Notes: generated by a model not told the origin, from the letters alone. 64,000 nt of DNA from Ridgeia piscesae (GCA_025642075.2 JAODUO010000579.1:117001-181000), one strand, 5' to 3'; counted from the first letter of the stretch, positions 22,951 through 35,374 are shown. Translations and numbers: made by a program.

Positions 22951-25749
22951 CAGGGGATGTAAAAATGATAGCAAGTTACAAAATATGCAGAACAATGAAA
23001 CATTTCTGTCATTACATTTACATCTGACAAACTGAAAGATTTGCCATCAAGGTGGCAGATTTCTTTGAAATGTTATTAACATTTGTTCTCAGGGAAGACT
23101 GCAGTCTGGGTGGGGGTCAATATGGGGGTCAATTGGGGGTGAAATACAATGGCCCCACAGCTGCTACAGGTCAACAGGGTGAGCGTGAATACTAGAGGGG
23201 CTAGGACTGTCGCAAGAGTAGACCCCAAAACACAACTTCACACTGAGACGTCAACAAAGTATACCTTCTCACCACAACCGGGTGAGCCAATTACATAAAA
23301 AGTAAACAAAATAAACACGAACCCCTGTAGAATATAGACACACCTGTTGTGGGACCTGCCTACAGTAGCCTGTTGACTTACCTGTATCTACATTCACATG
23401 AACTGAGCACACATCCACTGTAAGTTCCTGTCTTACATGTTCACACATCCAAGCTACAGTAATCCAATGAGCTGACACTCCGACACCAGTCCAAGTTGTC
23501 TCCCTTGTAACTAGTTCTCTCACAAGAAGCGTCCAGTCTAAACGGTCCACTCCTGACGGTCATCAACACAAGTATGTGTACACCCCACCAGGCCGCCACA
23601 ACGCCTGCCCTACTTTCTCACAGCCCTCTCTGATTGGTCAGCCAGCCATCCAATCAGCATGCAGCAGTATCAAGGCATTACATTGCCAATGTGATCACCA
23701 AGCTACAGCCAGTTGGTGTAGCAACCAGGCCTCAGTAATGAAAGAGTAATTATAATTAGTTCACATCACAAACCTATTCCTCGACCCCTGCTGGGATTAC
23801 ACAGTGAGTGCTCACAGGGCTTGTTTTCCCTAACGTCAACTTGTGGCGTAGACATTTTGTTGTACTGTAGCAGCAATATTACGATGTTGTTTTCAGGGCC
23901 GTAGAAATGCATTTACATTTTTTTATTTCTTATGAAGACTTCCTAAATTGTGTGTATTCGTCTGATATTTCTACACCACAGATGTGTACTTATGATTACA
24001 TGTACAATCACTACTGAATTATGAAACCAAACCAAACAAAACATTAATGTTTCTGGTAAGTTTTAGTCCATTAATAGGTTCACGTGATCTGTTAAAAATA
24101 CTGGTCTGTCCCCTAATATGGATGGGAATAAGAGAGAATAAGGCAAGACATCAACAGTGGAAGGGAACAATGCCTAGCAATCTTCATGTTAAGATCATAT
24201 TTCAATATTGCTCAACAGCATCAAGTTCACTGGGGCACGAAGAGCTTAGTTGTCAAAGCCCCACAGCAAACACCCCCAGGTTTGTCCAGCCTGGGGGGCA
24301 GGGCAGGCACCCTGCCTCAGAGTTTAATCAGCTGTAAGCTGAGTAAACAATAATCACAGATAATAGCTGTTGACCAACAACTTGTCCAGCTATACAAAGG
24401 AAGCATTTGTAAAGAGGAGAGGGTGTTACCCCACAGCAACCTGCTTGTCAAAGTGACAGCAACCCCCCCCACATCTGACCCATGACCCTACCACCCCTTA
24501 CTCCCCAGTGTCCATCCACCCCCTTAGCTGCACACATTGCTCCTGACACCCCACTCCTTAACGGTGGGCATGTCATGCTTATACAATATTTAAATTCATA
24601 ATACTTTACCATTTGAGGTCAATTTATATTTAACTCATTCAAACTTGTAAAACTTGATTTACCCCAAAACCACTATTTCAAGTACATTACAATTTTGTTA
24701 ACTGCAGAACAGACAGGAAACTGACAGAATGCAAGCTGTGTTCGAAACATATTATCTACATGTTTATAAATAACACAATGTCACTAGTCAACCTAAAACA
24801 CAAACAAACCACAATTTATTTACTTACTTATTTAAATGCAACTGATATGACCTCCTGACCACAATTAATTGGCTTGTAAAAAACAAACATTGCCTTGTCG
24901 TAAACGAAGCAGCAGCCACCTGCCAATTAAGACCAGTTCTTGTGGCCACTTCACTGCAGAAGAAGCCAGCAGGTGCTAACTCACTTTGAAGCTCACTCAG
25001 GTAATTGAAGACCCACAAAATAATAGCCCCAGGTGCACCTAGATGATTCTAACCCCTCCCAGGTGAAGGGAAAGTCAAGAGAAGAGCAAATGCAAATGAT
25101 GAGAACACCTGCATAAACAAACCATTACCTTTACAACTGGTAATACATTTATCTTCATTATACACATCATGTTTGAAAGACCACACGACAGCCACTGCGC
25201 TTGCTCGCACAACGCTTTCACTGTGCGCCAGTTAATGTATCAAGTAAAAACTTTCTCACCGCACATAAAAACTTGAAAAGAATCTCTCTAAGGTGTGTAT
25301 GTAACTAAGTGCTCAAGTCTTATATAAAGATTAAACCGTCTGATTTCTCAGATAACATTACTTTATTTAAAACAAACAGGTTTTTTTCAGTACATTCAAA
25401 CATTTAATTTCCAACCAATTTCAAATGATAGTTATTTGTGGAGTCTTAACTCAGTGAAAATGTCAAGCAGATTCCCCAAATAATTGACAGACTTACCAAT
25501 GGGGGGTGGGTTGCTTGACAATATCTGAACAACTTTATCTTTCAGACAAGGACAGATAGCATCCAATCCATATAGCTACTCAAAACACTTAACACTTCAA
25601 ACCAATGATCCCCCCCACATGTCATCAGTCATACACTAGCTAGACTTCCTGGAAAGCATTCAGCCACATGACTGTAATCTGTACAAACACCCATCACTGT
25701 CTACAGCCAGGTATGCCTACTCATTCACCGGTGAACCGAGGCAACGTTG

Positions 25750-25870
25750 AGTCAACGAAACAGCCCAGGCTACAAAATGGCATCACAAGGATTTGAACCT
25801 GCATTCTCTCAGACAGTGATGTTCTACTTACAGTGCCACAGAGCCCCACACAACTGCTGCAGAAGGTGCC
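25750..25870 (-). mobile_element. tRNA-derived SINE head, degenerate
   Basis: The minus strand carries TGTGGCACTGTAAGTAG (A-box-like) followed about 30 nt later by CAGGTTCAAATCC, a perfect B box. Stems are not intact, so a functional tRNA is unlikely; a SINE relic is the better reading. Confidence 0.4.
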
Positions 25871-26775
25871 AGGTGATTACCTTTAATGGTCTGTTGCTAA
25901 GTGCCAGTGAATGGCCAGTCAGGTGTGAGGGCATGTGGCCACTAATGCAGACTTAGTACAGATTAGGTCTGACTGCCACAACAGTCTGGGACACAACAGC
26001 CTTGGACAGCATTACATAACAAGACACTGCTCATTTGTGCTGCAATTACTTGGCGACTCCAACTGTGTAATATTTCCATCAGCAATAATAATACAAAAGC
26101 TTTTACCAAGACAATAATAAAAATATTTACATAAATATCAACTTGTCTACATTTTCTCATGAAACAACAAAGCTATCACCACTGCAGTGTTTTCATATCA
26201 AGCTTGTATATGTTTTTGATATTTAGGTGTTTTTTTTAGTTTGTGTAGTGGGGAACAGGGAAATATATTCACCACTCTAGAACAGCTCATAACATATCAC
26301 AAAACAAGAAAACTTTTAAATAACTACGGTTGTGTTCTCTGAAATATGTCGTTGACTGGCTACTTAAAGACCAATCGTCTGAGGAAGTAAAAACACAGAG
26401 TGAAGTAGGTTCACCTCGGTGCCTGGGAGTGGATGCACTTATAATGTCCTGGCAGGTGTTTGTATTGTTATATCCATTACCCTGGTGTATTATGGGTTCT
26501 CCCCTGATTGTTGTAGATTATACAGACCAAAGATAATGTGGGTTGTCAGCATCGGAAAAATTGCATGTCATCTGAATTAACATTATAATTTTACACACTG
26601 GACATTGTATGAAGTAAAAAAGGAACTGCTAGGCTTGTTAATAAGTATGTATAATTATATACATAATACCTTCTACATGTTTGTACCAGTTACTAATGTA
26701 TTCAGTATAATTCCTTTCATGACAAGTACTGCACATTTCAAAGTTCAGCCGTGTGTTCCTCTCCTTTCCCCCTCT

Positions 26776-26840
26776 ATTAGGGGGTGAGGTTCCTCGTGTA
26801 CCAGGGGGTGAGGCTCCCCCTGTAGTAGGGGGTGAGGTTG
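26776..26840. repeat. 24-bp tandem repeat, about three copies
   Basis: Three units start with AGGGGGTGAGG and differ in the second half. It is a small GC-richer array in AT-rich intron. Confidence 0.7.
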
Positions 26841-27058
26841 ATCCTCAATTTCTCCTTTTTACACTGTCTAGCCTCAACCAACTTGCTGAGGACACATGTA
26901 GGCAAACAGACTAATTTGTTAAGTATACTGGTCACACGTAACCCACCCACCAAAACTAGACGCCTAAAACCAATAACCACCGCACAGATTGAAACATTAC
27001 TGCCTAAGACCACATAGACAGTGGTTCAGTGGTAGTCACCAGGTGTCACCAGCAGACT

Positions 27059-27154
27059 CAGTCATTAGCAACTCCACATCACTGACTTTGAAATAGCCAC
27101 TTGTCAGAACAAGTGGCCATTTCAAAGTCAGTGTGGTGCAGTTGCTAATGACTG
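27059..27154. repeat. Near-perfect 46-bp inverted repeat (hairpin)
   Basis: The left arm 27059-27104 (CAGTCATTAGCAACT...CCACTTGT) pairs with 27109-27154, with about five mismatches and a loop of only a few bases. No target-site duplication is obvious. It is most likely a small foldback or MITE-type element. The loop is too short for a typical microRNA precursor. Confidence 0.85.
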
Positions 27155-28455
27155 TATCCATTAGATGGAGAATCTTAAGCATTCTGTAAAAACTATTTAT
27201 GCTGGTGTGAGCAGTGTCTATGACCTGTCCCTCAGAGATCTCATTTATCAGGGTAATCATGTGGATCATTAAAAGGAAACTTATCTCTCTATGAGCTGGT
27301 ATCTACTGACAAAAGAAACCTACCCTAATTCAGAGGCATAAACATAAATAGTGAATATTTTACGTCCAAAAACATAGTTACTAAAGCATAGAAAAAAGGT
27401 TTGGTAGATTTTTTAGAGTAGCCAAAATAGTGTTACATTATATGTAGTCATTACAACAATGGACAGCCAATCAACAATAGCAACAAGACCTACACCAACA
27501 CATGGTGTACACTTTATACCTTTATGTATCTGTATACCCAGGTACACATGTATGTACAAACACATGCATGTACACACGCATGCACGCACCCATGCATGCA
27601 AAGCCAAACAAACAAAAGAAAAGGTATCTTCAGACTACAAAAACAAACTACTTGAGACCTGCCAAGCTGTACACATAACACCCAGGAAATACATGCGTTG
27701 CAAATTCTTCCAGAGTGCGTCCTTTCGGTGCCTTGATAAACAACTTTATTTTCAGCTCTCTTAAAAACAAGACAACCTGGCATGCTAAAACACATGATCA
27801 ATCACATGGTTTAGGATGGGAGCAGATTCCAGGTAAACATTGCTGTATGTCTATATTCACGCAGACAAACACTCCTCCATTCTCACACTAACTGCTGCGG
27901 CTTGCTGTTAACAACGACTGTAAAAATATTTATTTATGACGATGAAAATTGATTTTCTAGATTATGGCTTTGGGTAAACACTTAAATGTACCTTGGCCAA
28001 TATGCACCGTCACGTCTAGGTAAATAGCTCGGATCCCAATTTCTTTTGTAGAACAACATTTTTTTGACAATCTGCTCCTGTTTGTTAAAGTGAAAAAAAT
28101 ACTAGAAACCAATGGCTAAATTTACTGCAAAACCGACTTATAACATTGACCAAACCATCTAGGACCAAGAAACTAACCTTTCTACGAATACATACTAACT
28201 CTGTAACTCGTAAATCACCATCACTAATATTGATATAGCTATCACTTCATGTGCAACATAAGAAACTGAAACATTTCATTTGTTTTTTGTTTAATATTCA
28301 AAACACAATTTTTTAATTTTAAACAGTTGTATTTGATGATGACATAATTAAGCAAGTAGTTAATGACTTAAAACATTTACGTTGATTTGCAAGTTGCAAG
28401 CCTAATCAAGCACTTGATCCCGGAAACTAAGCAAATAAACACAAACAGACCAAAA

Positions 28456-28985
28456 CATGACTGAGCACTCAGGACTCTGGGGTAACATAACTGAGCACTC
28501 AGGTTCATGTAACTGTCATGACTGATCATTGAGGGGAAGGCGCGAACATGACTATTGATTAATCACTGAGGACCATTGAACAGACATGTCTAATCATTGA
28601 GGACCATTACACCAACATGACTAATCACTGAGGACCATTGAACATATGACTAATCACTGATGACCACTGAACCAACATGCCTAATCACAGAGGGCCATTA
28701 AAACAACATGATTAATCACTGAGGACCATTGGATCTATGACTAATCACTGAGGACCATTGGACCAGCATGGCTTACCACTGTGGGCCATTGAACCAACAT
28801 GACTAATCAATGAGGACCATTAAAACAACATGCTTAATCATCGAGGACCATTCAACCTATGACTAATCACTGAGGACCATTGAACAAGTATGACTTACCA
28901 ATGTGGACCATTGAACCAACATGACTAATCACTGAGGACCAGTGATCTTACATGAACAATTGCTGAGGTCCATGGAGCTAAACAC
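28456..28985. repeat. Degenerate 31-bp minisatellite
   Basis: Units resemble CATGACTAATCACTGAGG followed by ACCATTGAACCAA. About 15 copies are diverged by point changes and small indels, with decayed copies at both ends. Confidence 0.88.
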
Positions 28986-29079
28986 TCAGGACTTTGGAGG
29001 TAACACCACTGGGCAGTGACCACTGGCATTGACATGACCGAGTACACAGGACCAAAATAACTAACATGACAGTCAACAA

Positions 29080-29690
29080 TAAAAAACCTATTTTTTATCA
29101 CATCTAGCTCGCTGACCAATTAAGAAGATATTATTCCCGCAATCAGGACCATTAATAATGTGTCAGTGAGAAGATATTACATCAGCACACCGATCTGGAA
29201 GCCACTACTAAACACCACTATTAAATGTCATTGCACATTAATTATATATTACAGAGACTGCATATCAATTCAATAACATTGTGATATTGCCTGCACAAAA
29301 TCTAACTGATCGCTGAACTTCTGAGACATCTGCAAATTTATAATCTCAGTTCCAATCAGTCAATATATGCTAGCGTATAAATGTAGATTGTGTGTTTGAT
29401 GAGCGCACGTTAAATCTCAGCCACCTACCTCTGTGTGCAAATACTCCACTGCAGTCAAGTACATAGCTTTCTCAAGCACCTCCACTTCTGTTGCTAGGCT
29501 ACACGAACAATGCCACCTGGTGTGATGCTTAGATAAACACTATTTTTATCCGTGCAGATAGAATGTCGTCATGCACACATGCACTTCATTTTGCATGGCT
29601 GTTTGCTTGCTGGTGCGGCAATATCACTGAATTTACGGTCACACAGTGATAAAGACTTATAACGGTGCTATGTATAGTTCCACCATTGCT
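29080..29690. promoter_or_regulatory. Non-repetitive stretch with CpGs and homeodomain-like cores
   Basis: Unique sequence follows the 31-bp array. It is rich in ATTA cores and has CpGs such as GAGCGCACGTTAAATC and GGTGCGGCAATATC. An open stretch with donor GTAGGT at 29429 encodes EVLEKAMYLTAVEYLHTE on the minus strand, but its phase does not fit the known exons. It is either a regulatory element or an unconfirmed alternative exon. Confidence 0.25.
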
Positions 29691-30284
29691 GTGCTCTATG
29701 CATACAATACACCTATTCCATTTCAATACATCACAAAACAAACAAATACACTGTGGGAAAATTAAATCAACTCTCCGAACAAGTGCTATTGATTAAAAGT
29801 GTCACAGCATAAAGTTTAATATTCACACGTAACATGTAACAATAGAAGCAAATAAAATAAATTCCTTTGAGCCAAAGTCCTGAAAAACCCAGCTCAAAGG
29901 TGCAGTAAAATACAAGCATTAATGAAGCAACATTAAACCGAGACTGTTTGTTTTATTAACTAATCATTAGAAGGAAGTTCACTTAGTTTTATTAATTTGA
30001 CTTGTAGTTTTGTGTATGCAAGGCAACTAAAAATATCTTGGTTAAAGACAACTGCTTCTGTAATTACAGGCAATGGCAGGTACAGGGTTAAAATATATAG
30101 AAATTATTAATTTAGTTGTCCAACCACTGTAAACCTTTACACCACAGCATAAACAATTACACGATGACGGTACTAAAATAAGATCGTTTATTTGGTAATT
30201 AACATTTCCCAGATCATCCACACTGTCTAGACTGATAATGCCCTTTCAAATTTCATAAAGACTCACAATAATGTCACTTATTTC

Positions 30285-30345
30285 AGTCGCCACCGTACGT
30301 TGGACGTACGGCGGCGACTATTCAATAATAATACGGTGGCGATTA
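30285..30345. repeat. CpG-rich hairpin plus direct repeat
   Basis: A 15-bp inverted repeat, AGTCGCCACCGTACG at 30285-30299 and its near-complement at 30305-30319, is separated by TTGGA. A direct repeat GGCGA(C/T)TATTCAATAAT follows at 30313 and 30338. It resembles a transposon terminus or a foldback relic. Confidence 0.6.
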
Positions 30346-31336
30346 TTCAATAATTTTAAGAAATTCACATTTCAGTTTTGAAATGGTCCCTGTCTGGCCA
30401 CTGCACAAACTCACTAGGACTCACTGCTGCTATAGAAATATCAGAGTGAATGTGTACTAACAACATTGTCACTATCAGTCTCAACACGCTGACACCTCCA
30501 GGCAGTTTACAACCCCTTCCACCCATTAGTATACAATTGTACACCCCTCCCCACCCCTCCTCTCCCGGCCATAGATCTTCCTCCCAAATGGCCCCCATTT
30601 CCCTTTTGGGGCCTGTAAAATATTGTATTTAAATAAAATCTATTATTAACATTACTAAGAACCTACAAATTATTCCCAATTTTCTATGAATGTTTCTAAA
30701 TAATGACATTACAACACCCGGCACTGAATGTAATGGAAGGATCATCTTTGATTTAGTCATCAGTTTTTCAGTCGATCTTTAATCCAGTTGTCAGTTTCTA
30801 AAGTGGCTTTTAAAATATTTACAACACACGCAAGCATAGCATAACTGAGGCAGCAACTAAACATAGCTCCATTCCAGCGCTGGACTTAATTATTTACGAG
30901 CACCCACAACTGGGGTTAAAGTGGCAATAACTTGATATCGCAACAAGTGCTTATGAATCAGAGCCAATACCTGTATGTCACAAGGTGTACCTGTCTACAA
31001 TCAGTAGGCTGGCCACGTGTCTGCCCCTCTAAGTCAAGTATCTGGCCCTCCAGCAGGCATTATCAGACCAGAGATGTATCTAGCCTGGGGCTATCAATTA
31101 GTAAACACACTCACAAGAGGTCAAACATTACTACAGAGCAGGCTGGCTACTTGATGGTTCTACAGCCCCAGTAGCTGCAGAGAAACTACCAGGTACTCTC
31201 ATCAAAGACACAATGATGACATTCCTAAACTAGGCCAGTAATTAACCCTCATTAGAGGCAGGAAGTCTAACAACAGAGCTTTGTTTATCTGTCTGTGTGT
31301 GTAATTAGAGCAGTGGCTGTGGCGGCCAGGCCGAGT

Positions 31337-31371
31337 GGTCACTTGTGGCGGGCGACGGGCCCTTTAAGTGG
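31337..31371 (+). repeat. 35-bp CpG-rich dispersed motif, copy 3
   Basis: It begins GGTCACTTGTGGCGGGCG and ends GGGCCCTTTAAGTGG. It is one mismatch away from copy 2, which lies 12.8 kb off in the opposite orientation. Confidence 0.7.
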
Positions 31372-33208
31372 CACGCGGCAGTCACTGGTGCAGCCCGTGT
31401 CAACATGGAGTTAGATAGTGAACAGTAGATGTCAGCACTTGTCGTGAACTTGTCAGATGTTCTATGGACTAGGTAGAGATTGCAGTAGAGACTGTTATGA
31501 TTGGATTGACACACAGAATAGCAGTTTAGTGTAATCCACAACACACATGGGTTAGGAGAGCTCTTAACACATTACTCAGGCAAGTCATTACAATATGTTT
31601 TATTTAAGTAAGACAAATGAAGAGTATACATTTCAAATGTATAATTTTACATAATCTTTCTGAGAAAAAAATGAAGACGTATGTATGTAAAGTAGTTTTA
31701 TGTAAAAACATTACTCAGTTAAAATGGTAACTTGACAACTAATAAAAACAAGATAGCTGCTATCAGTAAGGCACCAGGGAAGTAGTCAAAACAAAGGGGG
31801 CTGTTGTCAAACTTTAAAATTATACAGATGTTTTGGAAATCTTTCTGCCTAGCTTGCTGATTTTTCAAAACTACAGCATGTATTAATTAATCTAGCATAC
31901 AGACATGTACAACTTGCTAATAATTACAAACAAGGATCATTTAATAATTAAACCTCACTGGCCTGTGTATTTCAGGGATGGACAGAACCAATGTTTTTTT
32001 AATTAACTATAGTCATGGCATCAAAGGGTTAACACACATAACTGACACTGCAAGAACCAACAATGTTCACTCAAGCTGCTAATATTTCATTAATGACTCC
32101 ATGCTTGATGAGAATCACACTTTATTTTACACTGAACAGGCAAAAAATAATGCAGCACAAGATAAGCTACATTAACATTTAAAGTGTGATGACTGTTTAA
32201 GTGCAGTACTGTAGCCTGCACTGGTCATTATTAGCAGGAAGTCTGACGAATCAGTCTTACTCCATCCCAGTTTGTGAGCATGAGAGTGGGAACAAGCAAA
32301 CTTCACAGGTATTTTGTTTGGGACACACTCAATTAATAAGTTTTTTATAAATTTAATGACAGCGTTACAAGCTGAACTTTTTATTGGCTGATATTCAAAA
32401 TGCACTGTTTCGGGTTTAATTACATGGAATTTAGTGGGCAATATACTTTCAAACATCTGAACTGGGTAGATAAGTTAACTACCCTGCCTTGACACTTTAA
32501 CCATGCATACAATGGCTGGCTACAGTACCTATATAACTCTTCATTATCCATAATAAGTTCATCATTGGTTAGTCTTTATGCCTGTCAGTCATCCACAGTG
32601 CATCACTGCCTCACCTGTCAATCATCTCACTCACTGGCACATGTAGCTGTCAATCATGTCTGTTTTGATTATGTCAATCACCTTGCCCAGCCTTTCAACA
32701 GTCCAGGGGGTCTAGATACAGTTTCTCTTCAGTTAATGATTTAGTTTACACTTAACAAGGCTGTTATAACTGCATGAGGGGTCAGCCCTAAACTATGTTT
32801 CAAAACTGAAAAGAATACTGCTTCTTGTGCACAAATTTACATTAATAAATCATGGTTAAAATAATGACCAATTGCTTACATGTCAGTGAAGACAAAGCCA
32901 CGCGTATTTGAGAAAGGGCTCAAGTTAAAAAACTTATGCAGACTGAATAACTTTTGAGAGCTGTGATCTCCAGCATTCAGTTAGTTTGACACACGAGTGA
33001 AAGGTCCTTAACGCAAGAAGACAACAATTATTCAAGCTAACCCCCCCTCCCCTACAATTAGGCTTCTTGCGAATCAAGCTCACAGATGTTCACATTTGCT
33101 ATGTAGGAACATCTTTAAAGGACACACAGACAGACAACTTTTTGTGTTGTTGCATTAATCAAGGGTTAATAAACACTGGCCATTAGCAATTACAACTATG
33201 ATGAAGAA

Positions 33209-33249
33209 AGTTATGCCAGAAGTTTACTAGAATAACCCTGTTGAAGACG
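33209..33249. repeat. Dispersed repeat family A, copy 2
   Basis: AGTTATGCCAGAAGTTTACT and CCCTGTTGAAGACG match the copy at 3764-3806 at most positions. Family is unknown. Confidence 0.45.
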
Positions 33250-33859
33250 TTGTCATCTAAATTACATGGCTGAAGACTGACACCAGCAATGCATACTCTT
33301 CCAAGTTCAATCTCTAGTCAGCAAACAGAGACTATCACTATAGTGTCATAGTGTGCATCGCCAAATTTGTTTTACTGCTATAACTACAAAATATATTACC
33401 ATTACATAGTGCACAATATAGCATTATACCAACGTTTTTACACGGGTAACTATGAATCTAACGGAATTTGAAAAACAAACAACCTGCCATACTCATACAT
33501 CTTGTTGAAGAAATGAGCATTCAACGTCATAGAAACAGAACTCCTAGGCATTTATTGGCCACGTCTCAATACGACAGTCACTGGGAACTGTCAGGTTACT
33601 CCAGTCTCACTTTGAAAACAAGTAAACCTGTTTAGCTGCTTTTGCAGAAATCACTTAAAGAACTTCCTTCGACCAGGCAGCCGAGAGAAGCACACAAGTT
33701 TTGCAATGCGTTGTGGGACACTTGCGGATGTAGATGGCGCCACAGTCTTGGTGCTGATCCAATGAGTCAGCGAAAACACAACACATCTGTAAATGTTTGC
33801 CTATCGTACACTCCACACAGAATTGCACTTACAAAACAACGATATAAAACACCCCCTAC

Positions 33860-34189
33860 CTTGTTGTTTTCCAGGATTTCGGCTGCCGTTTTCTTGCAGT
33901 TTTTCAGCAGCCCGTCCTTCTTGACGACTAACTCCAGTTCCTCAATCGGAGAACGCTTTTTGATGACCGGACTACTTTCTAATGTCTTTGTGATTGGTGT
34001 AGTGGTGACTGTCTCCGGAGAGGGCAGTGTGACACACGTAGTGGCTGGGGGTTCGTCCTTGCGAAGGGGGGATGCAGGGTTGCGGGTTGGTGGAGGGGGC
34101 GTGGAGGCAGGGGTGCAGGAGGGGGTAGTGGCAGTTGGGGTGGAGGCGGCAGGGGGCGCCTTTGGTGCTGTTGTCTGCCGGGTGTATTC
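33860..34189 (-). CDS. Pro/Thr-rich exon with a charged C-terminal part (probably the same AUTS2-like gene)
   Basis: This internal exon of 330 nt (110 codons) is phase 0 to phase 0. The acceptor is TTTTTGCTTGCAG (AG at 34190-34191) and the donor is AACAAG|GTAGGG (GT at 33859-33858). A second donor, TTTT|GTAAGTGCA (GT at 33832-33831), would add nine codons in frame. Residues 1-75 are low-complexity Pro/Thr/Ser/Ala (for example PASTPPPPTRNPASP). Residues 75-110 are charged (KKRSPIEELELVVKKDG, then LLKNCKKTAAEILENNK) and may form a helix. The exon is GC-rich against its flanks. It lies upstream of the 159-nt exon on the same strand with matching phase, so I place it in the same transcript. I do not recognise it as a known AUTS2 segment, so it may be lineage-specific or belong to another gene. 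The 187-codon plus-strand frame over it is an antisense shadow. Confidence 0.78.
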
Positions 34190-34570
34190 CTGCAAGCAAA
34201 AATGACACAAGGCTAGTTATGTCAACCATTACAGATGATGTACAGCATTATTAAATAAATATATGTAAATATTATAGTGGGGCTTATCTGAAAAAAAATG
34301 CTTCAATTATACGTGTACAATATTATATAAGTTTTGCTATGGGTAAATTAGACCTAGACTATTAACAAAAACTGAGAAATAGGAAAAAAGATATAACTAC
34401 ATTGTAACCACAAGTACAATAACTACTGCTTAATGACCTGGGAATGGGATACAAATGCAACTGAATAAGTAAACTGCAAAAAAGTGCTAAGAACAATATT
34501 TAAGCAAATAGAATTCTAACACGGAACTAATATTTAAACGTTTTTCGATTTTGAAGATCTATAATACTAA

Positions 34571-34577
34571 TATATAT

Positions 34578-34626
<49 letters not shown>
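34571..34626. repeat. (TA)n microsatellite
   Basis: About 28 TA dinucleotides have one slip, about 380 bp upstream of the 330-nt exon in transcript direction. Confidence 0.95.
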
Positions 34627-34630
<4 letters not shown>

Positions 34631-35374
34631 ATATATTATAGACATATACAACACTAGCCAAATACTTTCATAATTGGCAGGTAATACAGAACATAACATA
34701 CACAGCAATCTCACATGGAAACCTCAAAATATACACATTCAAACATGACATGATTTTGCACAAAAAAATTCAGATATAATCTATCCCACACAATAAACAA
34801 TACTCCAGACATCTGATAAGATAAGATACCCACACACAGTCTGCAAGCCATTGTAAATTATGTAAAACACAATATCACTGATACGTGCTGTCAAAAACAT
34901 GAATAAATACCTATTCACACATCAAACATAGACACATATTACTGTCCCACACTTTACCATTTTATTATTTCCACAAATAAAACACTACTAAAACCACATA
35001 TTAGTTAATACACAGATGCACCTAAATACGACTGAACAGAATGCATTACATGTAATGGATTACAACAATTAACAATGTCTTTAAAATGGTGACAACTGCC
35101 AAACCCTGAGGTGGCTCCCATGACAACAACTATGTGTTAGTCTCAACATGGGCAGACAAAACATAAGTTCTTTATTTAGACCCATTTACATATCACTCCA
35201 TAAGTGGGTATGTAAATGCAGAAATATAGTAATCACATACAAATGATGAATTATGGGTTGCGGAGACCCCCACAGAGGCTAAACAAGGTTCTCACAGGAG
35301 GCACCAGGTGGTCTCTACGGCATTATATTGTACGACTTCAGTTGATACTTCTGCATTATGCTGTTTATAAATAT

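Larger units (their letters stand above)
12102..33859 (-). other. Long intron upstream of the 159-nt exon (21.8 kb)
   Basis: This runs from the donor of the 330-nt exon to the acceptor of the 159-nt exon. It is mostly AT-rich unique sequence with few tandem arrays. It holds the repeats, hairpins and CpG-bearing islands listed separately. Exon-like fragments at 15.1, 25.5 and 29.4 kb have good donors but phases or acceptors that do not fit, so they are not annotated as coding. Stretches such as 12.2-14.3, 15.8-18.5, 19.5-20.5, 23.0-25.7 and 31.6-33.2 kb show nothing else that I can support. Confidence 0.65.

Noticed and set aside
23269..23550. 93-codon minus frame with donor ACAG|GTAAGTCAAC
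   Set aside because: The donor is strong, and an AG directly precedes GTAAGT as in a recursive site. There is no pyrimidine tract, so neither an exon nor a recursive site is supported.
25488..25570. Exon-like stretch GLDAICPCLKDKVVQILSSN on the minus strand with donor ATTG|GTAAGT
   Set aside because: The frame is open and the donor good, but the only acceptor is weak, and the end phase (1) does not join the phase-0 exons. Retained only as a note.
25770..25850. Functional tRNA gene on the minus strand
   Set aside because: It has a good B box, but acceptor and anticodon stems do not pair, so a SINE relic is more likely.
32172..32456. 94-codon minus-strand frame with protein-like composition
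   Set aside because: No family resemblance, no splice or promoter context, and frames of this length are expected in 64 kb.
32870..32930. 39-nt exon candidate PFSNTRGFVFTD on the minus strand
   Set aside because: The length is frame-neutral, but the acceptor is weak, its phase 2 start does not match neighbours, and there is no family support.
33642..34205. 187-codon plus-strand open frame over the 330-nt exon
   Set aside because: It is the antisense of a GC-rich real exon, with Gly/Val-rich composition from the Pro/Thr codons on the other strand.
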